In this document: positions 45,053-56,826 of the stretch, in pieces | How the letters are laid out: each line of letters opens with the position of its first letter | Position numbering within the stretch: position 1 is the first letter of the stretch | NCBI GenBank assembly: GCA_958298945.1 | Contig: OY282605.1 | Location: 117,238,267 to 117,302,266 of the forward strand | Source: Atherix ibis | Lineage: Eukaryota > Arthropoda > Insecta > Diptera > Athericidae | Direction of reading: 5' to 3' | DNA: 64,000 nucleotides | The notes under the pieces: generated by a model | Told to the model about the DNA's origin: nothing | The model's database searches: none | Seen by the model: the letters and a program-made list of their open reading frames with translations, nothing else | Made by a program: the position numbers and the translations under genes

Positions 45053-46860
45053 AAAATGGTCCCAGACGGGACAATGTGGGACCCCAGTAAAAGTTTCTAT
45101 GTGACCTAACAAGAGCAAGAAGCAATACGAATTGAACAAATAGTCCATAATGAGCTTTTTCACTAATCCAACATTGACTTTGTTCTTTTTGTTTTATCCA
45201 AAAATGATTATTATTATTATTATAACCTTGACTCCATCACGGAAATAAGAAATTTTCAATAACATCTCCCCTTATCCCCCAGCCATACAGGTTGATCTTC
45301 TATGGCTATCAACGATAATCAACCATAGTATCCGCTTAAAGGTATTTTTTCCCATTTCGAAATTAACTATTAGATTACACTCTTAGATATTATTTAATAG
45401 AAAATAATGATACCATTTGATAATGGCATAAATTATTAATGTTTTTTTTTTGTTGGTTAGTTCTTGGGTTAATGAGTAATTGAACTAAAACTTAAAAATT
45501 ATTTAATTTAGTTTTGATTTTTTTCTTTCTTTTTTTTGGAAGAAGGTAGGGGAAAGAGGCTGTAAGGGGGCTTATTGATTAATATTTACCTTCAAAGGTT
45601 TTAATTTAATAAATCGAATTGATCTATTATGCGTTCAGTTTCATATGACAAAAAGCCCGGAAAATCTAAAGTCTGACTAATTAAAAGTCAAGGTTTCTTA
45701 TGCCTTTCGCTACCAAAAAAAACCAGTACTTCTTAAAATCCACAGTAGGTTATTTTTTTATTTCGTATACTAAAAAATGCAAAGAGGTTCACATACCTTC
45801 ATACCTATTCCGGGTTTTGTTTTTTACCTTTTAAATTTTAACTTTGAAACTGAAGATAATTACGAGTACTCGAACTCATTCGAATTTATCTTCTTCTTAA
45901 GCTTAACAAATAAATTTAATTACAAAACTAAAACTATGAAAGCATATTTTTTTTTTAATACTAAAATCTATTTTATTCTAAATAAACTATTTTCAAACTT
46001 GTATTAAAAATTCAATAAAGCTTTCCGCATTTCGAAAATTTTAATTAAGATGCTCTGAGACGTGTTAGGAATAAAAATTTACCAAATTCTATGTAAAAAT
46101 TTCTTTGTTATCTCATCAAAAACTTATTATTTAAAAAATAATCGAAATTAGATACAAAAATAAGCATAACTACTTGTTGTTTGTTGAATAAAACTTAATT
46201 ATATACGTACAAGTAATTAAACAGATTCTCACTACTGATTTTCGGAATTTCGCAGAATATTTGCAATAATTATTTATTTTTTCAATGGGAATTTTGAAGG
46301 TTAACTGCAAAAAATACAGACATTATTATCGAAATACTATTAAAAATTGTTGTTTTCTATTTATTTTATTAAAAAAACTAGCTTCATGCATTATTAATAA
46401 TAAAATATTAAAGAGACTCTGTTCAATTACTCCGTATTTCGGTGAAACTATTTCCCATTTTCTGATTGAATCGTTTCTTTATGATATTTTCCAAAAATAG
46501 TGTGTGAAGGTCTTTGTTAAAAGAAAAACCGAAGCTTTAAAGTGAATCAACACCAAAAGGGAATAACTTTGAAGGTTAAGTGCATATTCATAAAGCAAAG
46601 TCAATGTAAATAGGAACTTGATTTTTTCTTGATCTTTTAGTTTAATAACGACCCAACACAACTGACTTAATCGATAAAAGAAGCGCCATGACTTATGATC
46701 GTTTTGTAGATTTTCTATCTGAATTTTGATTATTTTTTATCCAACAAAAATGTAGGCTATTAATTTCTATTGCTTTCAGCTAATATTTTCCTAATATTTA
46801 TAAGCATTTTTTGTACAAAAAAAAAACTCCTATTAACCTTTTCATTTCGAAGAATTCAAG
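45053..46860. other. AT-rich spacer, nothing recognised
   Basis: Several short frames (60-76 codons) are AT-driven. There are no TIRs or arrays. The minisatellite ends near 45052, and the next repeat begins near 46861. Confidence 0.45.
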
Positions 46861-48660
46861 TTAAACTTCCTTAAAGATCGAATAATAAATTTTTGATAGA
46901 AAATCTTTTGATCAATGCTAAATGAGTACTAAGCACGGAAAAATTGTGTTGTGCAAAAAACTAAAATCGAAAAAAAGTGAGTTTATTAAACAAAAATATA
47001 TAAATCCGTTCCCCAAAAGCATTAATAAAAATTTTAAAAATACCCTTCAAAAATAAAACCTCAAAAGGTATATTGATAATAAAAAAAAATACGTCCACAG
47101 ATGGCGTTATTAAAATAAAAAATTTTTCCGTAATTATTTTAAAAATAATGCTTAAAAGTCATAATTTGAAAAGTTAAATTTCACACAGATGGCGACACCA
47201 AAAAACAAATCTGCTTGTAGTGCGCACTGTTCCGAAAACTTAACTCGGAAGTGAATTTAATCAAAGACAATCTTTGGAAAATCTCCAAAAATAGTTTTTT
47301 AGGGTTTTAAATTTGTATTTAAATAAAATTAATTAATTAAGAAACGGTGCTTTTCACAGGCAATAACTAAAAAAAACGAAACTAATAATAGATAAGAATC
47401 AAACCACAACAGCGACTTTACCCTTAAAAAAAAATTGATAGTAAAAAAAAAGTCCACTGATGGCATATTAAAAAAATAAAATTCTTTCTGGAATTATTTT
47501 AAAAATAATGCTCAAAAGTCGAGTATAATTAAAATTATAAATTTTGGAATTATTTTAAAAATAATGCTCAAAAGTCATAATTTGAAAAGTAAAATTTCTC
47601 ACAGATGGTGACATTAAAAAAAAACTAAAACTGCTCGTAGACTGCACTGTTCCGAAAACTTAACTCGTGGGTGAGTTTATTCAGAGAAAATTTTCGGGAA
47701 AACCCAAGAATAATTTTTTAGGGTTTTATATTTTTATTTTAATTAATAGAGAAGAATCAAACCACAACAGCGACGTTACCCTTCAAAAAAAACGGATGGC
47801 ATTATTAAAAAATAAAAATTCTTTCTGTAATTATTTTAAAAATAATGCTCAAAAGTCAAGTATAATTAAAATCAGAAATTTTAGAATTATTTCAAAAATT
47901 ATGCTCAAAGGGTCAAAGGTCGTGTATAATTTTTTTTAAATTTCTCACAGATGGTACCACTACGAAATTTAAACTTCTAATAAATGGCACTGTATCAACA
48001 ATTTCAATTATAAGGCATTTTATTTAAGAAAAAAAAAAATGTCAATAAAATTTATTCAAAAGCAGTGCTTCTTACATAAGGCGTTGATTAACACAAATTA
48101 AAACCGCTTGTAGAAATAAGGACTGTCGTCGGGAAAGTGCAGATTGTATTTTAATTGTGAAAAAGTATATATAAATTAGAGAAAATGATTCAAGAAATAC
48201 CTGCCACCGTTTTTTGTTCGAGCATTATTGTTAAACCGTTTGGGACATGAATACAACTTCCTTTTATAATTGGTCTATTGAATAGACTTTGTCTAGTCCT
48301 GCTGATTACCTTAAAATTTAGAATCGTCATTAACAACAAACATCTTAATTTAAGAATCAAATCTCTCTAGTGACGCTATTCTTAAAATAAAAATATATAT
48401 ATAAATCTGCTTATAGGTGGCGTTGTAGAAACAAAAAAAAACTGTTCAGGGATGGACTTATCTCAAAAACTAAAAGTTTTCTCATTTAAAACAATTGAAT
48501 TTCTCATAGAATTATCAAAGTAATGAAATTTCGTAGAAGAAAAAAAACTATTTTAAGATTATTTTGTTTAAAGTTTAAAACTTCTCACAGATGGGGTTGA
48601 TTTATAGTCATGCCTGTTCACAGATGGCGTCTTTATAAAAAAAAAGTAAAATTTCCAAGA
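46861..48660. repeat. Dispersed/tandem repeat block with recurring CAGATGGCG motif
   Basis: Two long units (47160-47410 and 47575-47765) share atttgaaaagttaaatttc, cacagatgg, cactgttccgaaaacttaac and ttttttagggtttta. The motif (t)cacagatggcg or a close variant recurs at about 47098, 47187, 47455, 47602, 47945, 48590 and 48618. The piece 46862-47199 is copied into the mariner at 51501-51839. No coding capacity. Confidence 0.7.
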
Positions 48661-48779
48661 GATTGCAATGAATATGAAAAAAACCAATCGATTGAATTAG
48701 TTTCTGGAATTTTGCCATTTTATTATTGATTAAAGGTTTATCTAATTTGTGCTTCAGAAATTAGATTGAACATCGTTTA

Positions 48780-49510
48780 AATGGCTCCCACAAACATTTT
48801 TGCTTGACTCGATCCTTCTTGAGATAATTTTTTTAATTACATTTTCACACACTTCGGGCTGTACTTCTGAGATTACTTAAGAGATTTTAGTTTTTAAATG
48901 CTCTGAAATGTGATTATTGTCTGCGTAATAATAATAGCCTTATGCGTAGCATCATAAGAAAAAATCTAACGACGTCAAATCACACGATCTTGGAGGTCAA
49001 TTGACATAACCATATTACGTGTCTTGGGAACTTTTCGCACAATAAATCCGAAATTTTTGGTGTTGTGTGGCTGGTGGCGCAATTTTGTTAAAAATACGTA
49101 TGGTCCAAATTAAAATCTTTAATTTGAGGCCAACGAAAAAATCGGTAATCATACTGGCGTAGCGTTCAGAATTGACATTCAAAGAAATACGTGCCCAGCG
49201 ACACCTTCACACCAAAATGCACTTTTCCAAGATACAATAGCTTCTCCACAGTCACTTATGGACTTTCTTACCCACAACTGACTTTGGAAAAGCCATTAAG
49301 GAGGAACTTTAAGACGAGGATAATAGACTCTCCTATACAGGTGGCTACGGTAAAGTCACCAGAATTTGTAGAAAGTTTTTTTTTCAATGGTTTGGTAGTT
49401 TAAATGATCGAAAACGTAGAATGGTAAATCTTATACTGAACAAATGCTACCTTATATGATATATTATGTGTTTGACAGCTGTCAACTGACAGTTCTGTAT
49501 TTTCAAAAAT
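48780..49510 (-). mobile_element. Degenerate family T element (minus strand)
   Basis: The left (3' coding) side carries ttgactcgatccttcttgag and acttaagagattttag. The middle shows complements of the transposase body (a cacgatcttggaggtcaatt block equivalent to DRPPRS; tccacagtcacttatggact equivalent to SPQVTVE). The right end carries gtttgacagctgtcaactga as in other copies. It is broken throughout. Confidence 0.55.
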
Positions 49511-49649
49511 ACGAAATATTTTTTTAAAAACCCACCCATTTTTTTATCATTACAAATTATTTTTTTAAATTAATTTTATTAAGTGAAAATTTCTATTATT
49601 GATGAAATCTGAATTTAAATAAATTTTTTCTTATATTATTTCTTTTCAG

Positions 49650-49697
49650 CTACAAGCTACTAGAGTTTTACGATAATAACTATTGTACATTAAAAAG
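49650..49697 (+). CDS. Candidate 48-nt micro-exon of an unidentified gene
   Basis: The tract ttcttatattatttcttttc followed by ag ends at 49649, a good acceptor with pyrimidine tract. After 48 nt, ttaaaaag is followed by gtaggt (49698-49703), a good donor. In the frame that takes one base from the previous exon the interval reads YKLLEFYDNNYCTLK without a stop; the other two frames are closed. Its length is a multiple of three, as expected of a cassette exon. The peptide is not one I can place. No partner exon is identified, so it may be chance. Confidence 0.3.
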
Positions 49698-49703
49698 GTA
49701 GGT

Positions 49704-50813
49704 TTGAAACATTTACTTGTAATTTATTTTTTATATATATAATTAATTTCTTGGGTAATAATTTATATAAATGAAAATCAACTGAGAATAATAATTGTTA
49801 AAGAGTTTTACGAATATTTGAATTAACTTTAAACTCGTATAAACGAATGCATAAATTGCAGTTAATTTTTACTGCGAGTATTAATAAAACAATTCAATTT
49901 TCTTGTTACTTAAAAGTCTATTTATATCTACTCACTGCAAATAATCTGCATATTATAAATATTTCTATTTTGATATACACTGTCTGATAAAAATTCCAAT
50001 AAAATTATTGCACATCAATTACAGAAAACGGAAGATGGAAATTAATTATAAAATATCAAAATAGCCTGTAATATGATATATTGGAGAAAACATAGCTGGT
50101 ACTTGTTTTTAAATTTTTATAGTAAAACTGCTAATGGGGGATATGTGCACTTGCATCTAAAGAAATTGAATTGCGCTAAAAGCATATATTAACAATTCTG
50201 TGTACGAAACTTTTTACACCTCACCTGTAATAAGTGGTCAATTTGAATTGATTTAATTCGTCTAACTTGAATGGAAAACGTTTTTGAGAAATGGCTGAAC
50301 CGAATGGGGAAGTGATGGGGAGGCTAAAATATTGTGTGTGCATTTGTAAACAAGAGGGCGGTTATGTTTATCTAATGAAAATATGCACATTAATTCCGCA
50401 AGGTATCATTTTCAGAAACGGTGTATCTCCATTAAGCAATTTGTCAATTGGCGCTAACATGCTAGATTTGTTAAGTGCGTACGAATTTGAAACTTTTTCT
50501 ATTCCTGCACAAATAAATACACACGATCACTGCAAAATTACATTAATTGATGCAATTTATTATATTATTCTCATATATATGCCTTTTTAGTATGTTGTAG
50601 TACAGTTTCACTTTTATAAATTTGATTTTGATTAGAAATATCTATTCTCATTTACGAGTATATTTATTTATACTGAGTTTTTTGACTTATCTTAGAAATT
50701 TTTACTATGAATACTTAGAGTAATAATGGATGAGAATATTAGAAATGAAACCACCATTACATGTATAGGTGGGAGGGTGCAGGGGTAGAGGGGCTGTTAA
50801 TAGGCAAATTATT
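49704..50813. other. AT-rich spacer with one open frame
   Basis: A + frame at 50291-50590 (99 codons, MAEPNGEVMGRLKYCVCICK) has no recognisable domain and sits in otherwise AT-rich DNA. It is not supported as a gene. Confidence 0.35.
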
Positions 50814-50889
50814 TATTGGGTTGTCCCGAAAGTAATTTCGTTTTTTTTTATAAAAATGAAAGACGTTTTTCTTATAGTGAATTAATATT

Positions 50890-52335
50890 TTATTCAATTA
50901 TATATTGTCCAGTCTGATCCAATACCATTTGCCATCTTTCTGGCAGTAGCATGATTCCATGCTCATAAAATTTTTGTTCTTTGCTGGCAAAAAAATTGAT
51001 CCAAGTGATTTTTAGGAGCTCCTCATTTGAATTAAACGTTTTACCGTCTAAAAAATTTTGTAGAGACTGTAACAAATGATAATCGGTAGGTGCCAGGTCT
51101 GGAGGGTGTGGTGGGTAAGGTAGTATATCCCATCTAAGCTCTAAAAGCGTTTGCCAAGTGGTCAAACTTGTATGTGGTTTCGCATTATCCTGTTGGAACA
51201 CTTTACCTTTCCTATTGACCAATTCTGGCCTTTTTTCTTTAAGTGAATCATTCAATTTGTCCAACTGATGATAGCACACTTCAGAATTGATCGTTGTGTT
51301 GCTCGGTAGAAGCTTAAAATAAACGATTCCTTTGAAATCTCATCAAACAGATAGCATAACCTTTTTTTTATGAAAAATTGGCCTCCGAAGTGCTTTAAGC
51401 TGGTTCATCTTTTCTATTCCAGGATCTTTTGCGCTTAACATTGTTGTAGACAACCCATATCTCGTCCCCAGTGATGATACGCTTCAAAAACGGATCATTT
51501 TAAACTTCCTTAAAGATCGAATAATAAATTTTTGATAGAAAATCTTTTGATCAATGCTAAATGAGTACTAATCACGGAAAAATTGTGTTGTGCAAAAAAC
51601 TTAAATCGAAAAAAAGTGAGTTTATTAAACAAAAATATATAAATCCGTTCCCCAAAAGCATTAATAAAAATTTTAAAAATACCCTTAAAAAATAAAACCT
51701 CAAATATTATATTGATAATTAAAGAAAAATTCGTCCACAGATGGCGTTATTAAAATAAAAATTTTTTCCGTAATTATTTTAAAAACAATGCTCAAAAGTC
51801 ATAATTTGAAAAGTTAAATTTCACACAGATGGCGACACCTCAACACCAGTGATGATACGCTTCAAAAACGAATCATTTTCTTGGCGTTTGAGAAGCAAAT
51901 CACAAGCGTCAATGCGACGGCACAAATTTGTTTCCGTAATAAGATGAGGAACCCATATGTCGAGCTTTGAGATAAAACCTAGCCATTTCAAAAGATCATG
52001 AACGGTCGAATTCGATAAATTTATTCTGTTAGAGATCTCGGGAATTGTTATTCGCCGGTTTGCATCCATTAATACCTTTATTGTGTCTTCATCAGCTACA
52101 ACTGGGCTTCCAGCACGTGGTGCATCTTTGAGATCAAAATTGTGGGATCGAAATTTTGCAAACTAGTTTTGGTACTGGCGCTTACTTTAACATATCTTCT
52201 CCATATACATTGGATAATTTTTTTCTTGCTTGAACAGCATTTTTATCTTTTCTATAGTAAAAAAGTAAAATATGCTGAAAATGCTGTTTTTCACTTTCCA
52301 TATTTAAAAGGGTATCAACCAAAAACTACTGTGCA
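50890..52335 (-). pseudogene. Cecropia-type mariner transposase, interrupted
   Basis: The N-terminal part (from about 52335) is frame-broken. Then 52069-51840 gives MDANRRITIPEISNRINLSN, IWVPHLITE and LLKRQENDSFLKRIITG. The patch 51501-51839 interrupts it, after which FLKRIITGDEIWVV resumes in the duplicated flank (about 51500-51450). The C-terminal part at 51279-50890 shows QQDNAKPHTS, a degenerate PHPPDLAPTDYH (tyrosine to histidine at the usual Y-S-P-D-L), NFLDGKTFNSNEEL and LLPERWQMVLDQTGQYI. All three catalytic aspartates are still readable in fragments, but the gene is not intact. Confidence 0.8.
51501..51839 (+). repeat. 339-bp patch copied from the 46.9-47.2 kb repeat
   Basis: It matches 46862-47199 nearly base for base in the same orientation (ttccttaaagatcgaataat ... 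cacacagatggcgacacc). On each side lies a copy of the same mariner segment (cagtgatgatacgcttcaaa then aacg, gatcattt or aatcattt) at 51468-51500 and 51848-51880, so the host sequence was duplicated around the insertion. Confidence 0.9.
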
Positions 52336-52559
52336 GAATCAATTAAAGCAAACCTTGCTGTGACAGCTGTCAAAATATAGTAAAGTTGGTTGTGAAAAAA
52401 TACAATTTAGCCCTCTGTTGGGAAAAAAACGAAATTACTTTCCGAACAACCCAATATAAGCACCAATTTTTTTTGGTGCGCTGATATTTTTTTCGGTTTT
52501 TATCTCTTTACAATTTCCTGCAAAAACTCACCAATTAGTGGTTGAAATAAATAGAGCAG

Positions 52560-52800
52560 TTGGTTTTTTGTTTTAATGAATGATTACTGCACAAAATTTT
52601 TAGAAGAAAATACTAAAATTACAATTAAATAAATAAAATTCAACAACAACAAACAAAAGGAAGCCAAAAAAAAACGAAGAAAATATGATAAATTTCTGAC
52701 AGAGTAAAAAGTGATAAAAAGAAACACTTTCACTTGGTGGTGTAGCAATCGTTCAATCATACTGACCACGATGGTGATGCAGTAACAAGATGTCAGAGTG
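52560..52800 (+). other. Candidate first exon ending at a GTGAGT donor
   Basis: The A/C-rich leader-like sequence (caacaacaacaaacaaaagg) runs to aacaagatgtcagagtg, followed by gtgagt at 52801-52806. The ATG at 52790 is in fair fly start context and would give M-S-E before the junction. An upstream ATG at about 52770 opens a four-codon frame. There is no clear core promoter, and the family M4 mariner ends only 106 bp upstream. Speculative. Confidence 0.22.
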
Positions 52801-52806
52801 GTGAGT

Positions 52807-54649
52807 TTCAACGCCGACAGGCAGATTACGTTCTCCTCTCGTTTGTCATTGTTTTGTTTTTTTTTTAAGTTTTTACTCGTAAATTCGATTTAAATTTCAA
52901 TTAAACACTATTCGATAGTTGCATTTGTGATGATCATGGTGGCAGCAATACAAGCGATTAGCAGCAAAAAAAACGTGCTACTTACCTTAATGGTTAACTC
53001 TCCTCTGACGATAATGCAGTGCGTCTATGTTTTGTTCAATGAACCACTCACTTACTCCTCATTTTCGACATTCTATCATTCTCTTTCCCACTATCCCTTT
53101 CTGTTAAAGAAATTTCAAAAAATTTTTAATAATATTTCCCTCTTCTCAGTTTTAACTAAACGGACGTACACAATAAGCAGCAAAAACTTGCTGCAATAAT
53201 TTCGCCATTTCAATTTGACAGACTTCAATTTTCGTACCATTAATTTTACAAGATTTTTATATTTATTTATTTTGTTCTTTCAATTAACATTTACACTTAT
53301 TTTTTAATTGCATCAGTAAAAGAGATAAATGAAATATGATAAAAAATTACTAATAACCAACCGCTTTTAGTATGCATATGTATGTTAAGTACATTCGTGA
53401 AAGATTTGTTGTACGGTTAATTGCATTTAAATTAAACTGCAAGTGAAAATAAAGATGCCGTTAAATGGGAAATTAATCCGAAAAAGGGAAAAGTGAATGC
53501 GATTGATTAGCTTAGGAAATGATCCAATGGTTAAGTAGTTAGTGAAGTTTTGAGTAATTTTACAGTCGAAAAACCAGAAGAAACAGTTTACAATAAAAAA
53601 AATAACTACGATAAACGCTTCAAAATGATTTTCAAAAAAAAAATTATAAAAATTTATCGATAGAAAGAAAAATAACAAAACTTTTTCGAAAGAAAAGAGG
53701 AATTTCAAATTAGCTTCGATGGTATTTATTAGATGGCTTTAGAGAGGAGAAGAGGAATGAATAACTTCCTCGAAAGTAAATGCAATTTAATACAACTATC
53801 ATATTTGTGTACCTGGGATTCGGTTTTTGAATTTTTGTCATGTCCACCGGCATTTTCGTTTGCATAATTGATTTCGTTCGATTTTCTATTCGATCAATGT
53901 TTTTTCTGCTCCTCTGTGAACGTTCATACGTACAAATGTGGGCGCTTCTTGTCGTGTAAGTTCTTCCGCAACACTCTGAGTACCTTCGACATGAGAAACT
54001 GACATTCACTTGCACTTGTAAGTGGCGCTGTGCACTCATTGGAGATATCAAAAGCTTACATCTGACATGGATAATAATGTCTACTTTACAAAGCCAGTTT
54101 CACGTTTCTATGAAATTTGTTATTGTGTTTTTTTTTTTTTTACAATTTCATTTACTTTCTTTTATTTATATTAAATTTAATATTTAATCAAAAAGTGTAA
54201 ATACCATTTAATGTGATATTGATTTGAATAAAAAGAAATATTTTAAAAAAACTCTTGTCTTTACATTGGACAAAAGTTATAAAACCACTACAAGTTACAC
54301 GTATAAATCCTTTCATTTTAAATATTGTATAATCTGACAATTGATATACTCGTAATTCAAATTGATATCGGTTTAAATAATATCTGACATTTGATGGGTT
54401 TCTTTATTGCGGAAATTTCAAAATGCAGTTAAATCTTAATTATTTCTCATTTAATATATAATACAAAAAAAACAATATTTTTTATTGTATTCGAATGTGT
54501 TTGGCTCATAAAAACAATATGACAATATTAAAATTTGAAAAAAAATTTGTTTATTTGATAATTAATGATGAGTAAATAAATCATTTTTAGATGTTCATTT
54601 TAAACAGTAGAATTATGTTATTTAACGTGACTTATCTGTCGTTAAACAT
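52807..54649. other. Unassigned spacer; one complex island
   Basis: The segment 53710-54050 is GC-richer and has a 113-codon minus frame (RRYSECCGRTYTTRSAHICT) without recognisable domain. The rest is AT-rich. No TIRs or arrays seen. Confidence 0.35.
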
Positions 54650-55725
54650 GGAACCACGAGTCGCCTACGACTTAATCAACGGACCACCATTACTGGCAGT
54701 TTACAATCAGTCACCAGTTACAAGATGATTACTCCAACTGTTTGTTGCGAGGACTATTTTAGTCTCTACTGTCGTAAGCAGTGACAACGCCCGAGATAAT
54801 TACAGGTATCTCCCAACAGCGGTCCGAAAAAACTTACCCGCGATATGGGTATTAAACACAACCACCACATTCCTACGATTTCCGTGGTACCAATTTTTTT
54901 TAAGAGTACTTCGGTTTGTACTCCTCTCATTGACCTACGGTAAGTAACCTTGTTAATTCCTAGGCACCGCTAAGCCAGCTCAGGTGCGCGGGTTCGCCAA
55001 GATCCGAAAGTACAACCGGAATCGACTTTGGTCTTTCACCCGGTCGCAGCCACCTTGCGTACCATTTACACATTTAATCATGCTCTATGCTCGCTTTCCT
55101 CTCAAAAGGTTCCACGGCAAACCTATTAAATCATTCAAACCGTTTTCTCATACCTAACACACCACTCACATACACACTATCACGATTCACTACAAAATTC
55201 CACATACATTTACGTCCAGATACATTTAAGGTGCTTGCCACTCTCCTCCGCCGCCCCGCAAGGTTATCTGGCCTCCACAGCTAGACCGCGCCTGTGCAGG
55301 AATCCATTCATACTGCCGTGTCCCGTTAGTAAACACTCAAGGAACAGACCAAATTCAAAACCACACGCAGACAGAAAGCACACATCCGAAATGAACATGT
55401 GCATCCATCTGCCATTCACGCTCTTATCCCATCGACGTTGCCATATTTCATACATTCTATTCAGGACCTGTACACGCCGCTGCCGTGGACTAAGATCCTC
55501 AACCTCTTTATTCGTAACTGAATAACCAGCAAGCGGGATGCTCCAGCGTAGACGGTAGTGAAGCTTCCACGCAGCACCTTGAGGTCCCATGGGATTTCTC
55601 CACGAGAAGATAAAAGGAAAATCGCTTCAAATTCAGAGTAATCTGTTTGAAATGCGAACTCGGAGTCAGGGGACCGGTCTGACATTGTTAAGACCCTAAG
55701 GACCGCCAAGAATGGGCCCTGACTA
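54650..55725 (-). pseudogene. R1-like LINE 3' end with tail
   Basis: Reading leftward: WDLKVLRGSFTTVYAGASRL and LLVIQLRIKRLRIL (55590-55480), RMYEIWQRRWDKSVNGRW (55455-55400), a FGLFLECLLTGHGSMNGFLH-type stretch and RRGLAVEA (55340-55264) before the usual Cys-box region, then non-coding tail to about 54650. The tail matches 16430-16690. The C-terminal protein part matches the + strand remnant at 35280-36256. Frameshifts are present and no 5' half exists. Confidence 0.7.
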
Positions 55726-55755
55726 TTGGCGAAGGCTTCGAGCTGGCTGTTGGTT

Positions 55756-55986
55756 TTAAATGTGAAGCAGCCAGCTTAACAGAGAGGGTGGATGGATTGA
55801 AAGAAAAAAGTCGTAAAATGTCCGTCGCAGGTAGAGCGTACGTAGAAACGTATCTGCAAAGCAGACATAGCAGGTGTTAGGAAAGATTGCAATATCGAAT
55901 GTGTAAATTCTGTAAGGAAAGGGACTCAGTAAATTGCCCTGTGGAACACCATCGAATATCAGAGATCGAGAGTTTTTTAGCTTCAT
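55756..55986 (-). pseudogene. Jockey-like LINE reverse-transcriptase fragment
   Basis: A 76-codon minus frame reads SRSLIFDGVPQGNLLSPFPY, RIYTFDIAIFPNTCYVCFAD and TFLRTLYL, the VPQGS..SP.LY.IYT.DI block followed by a decayed Y-A-D-D (CFAD). It is distinct from the neighbouring R1-like remnant and similar in type to 6420-6930. Confidence 0.7.
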
Positions 55987-56070
55987 TAACTTATAAATAC
56001 AGGTTAATAAAGAATCACTTTAATATTAGGTAGGATTCTTAGAAGTTAACTTAATAAAAATCCATTTGTA

Positions 56071-56824
56071 CGAGGTCTGTTCAAGAAGTATCACGTGTGT
56101 TTTTTTCAAAAATTATTTATTTAATAATGAATATCTATTTTGTCCCCTTCAAAGTAATCCCCACCAGATATTATACACTTGTGCCAACGTTTTTTCCAAT
56201 CATCGAAGCACTTCAAAAAATCATTTGTTGTGATCTTGTTCAGCTCCTTCTTCGATGCCGTCTTTATCTCCTCAATCGTAGCATAGCGTCAAGAAAAAGT
56301 TACAAGGGGCTAGATCTGGGGAATACGGTGGTTGCGGCATTATTAGTGTGTTGTCTTTGGCCAAAATATCGCGCACAAGCAACGATGCGTGAGCAGAGGC
56401 ATTATCATGGTGCAAAAGCTAATTTTTGTTCTTCCACAAATCTGGGCGCTTCTGGCGGATTGCTTCGCGCAACTTGCGCATAACTTACAGGTAATATTCC
56501 ATATTGACCGTTCTACCCTGTGGCAAGAACTCATGATGCACCACGCCCACGCAATCGAAGAAAACTGTAAGCAAAACCTTCACATTCGACCGAATTTGGC
56601 GGGTTTTTTTCGGAATGAGCAAAAATCGAAGACGAGCCAAAACACGTGCAAGCAAAGCAGCTGTCAAAAATTGAATGAACATTCAAAATGGCCGAACTTG
56701 TCGGCATAAGTGAGAAACATGAGTATCAACATAACGCCACAATGGTACTCAAAATCCAAAATCGAATATACATACGTAACCCGCGGAAATTAAAAATTCG
56801 GCGATACTTTTTGAACAAATCTCG
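56071..56824 (-). mobile_element. Family M3 mariner deletion derivative, 754 bp
   Basis: The TIRs are cgaggtctgttcaagaagta at the left and the inverse of ...tactttttgaacaaatctcg at the right, with TA at 56069-56070 and 56825-56826. The minus-strand remnant has RQVRSNVKVLLTVFFDCVGV, VHHEFLPQGRTVN, KFVHHDNASAH-like pieces (complement near 56388-56410) and a C-terminal piece. About 550 bp, including most of the N-terminal half, is missing relative to a full mariner. Confidence 0.85.
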
Positions 56825-56826
56825 TA

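Larger units (their letters stand above)
50816..52454 (-). mobile_element. Cecropia-like mariner (family M4) with a copied insertion
   Basis: The TIRs are ttgggttgtcccgaaagtaa at the left and the inverse of ...aattactttccgaacaaccc then aa at the right, with TA at 50814-50815 and 52455-52456. It is 1639 bp, of which about 375 bp is foreign or duplicated DNA (51501-51875), leaving the usual mariner length near 1265. Confidence 0.88.

Noticed and set aside
50291..50590. 99-codon + frame starting MAEPNGEV
   Set aside because: No recognisable domain, AT-driven tail, no splice or promoter support. Length alone is not enough in this composition.
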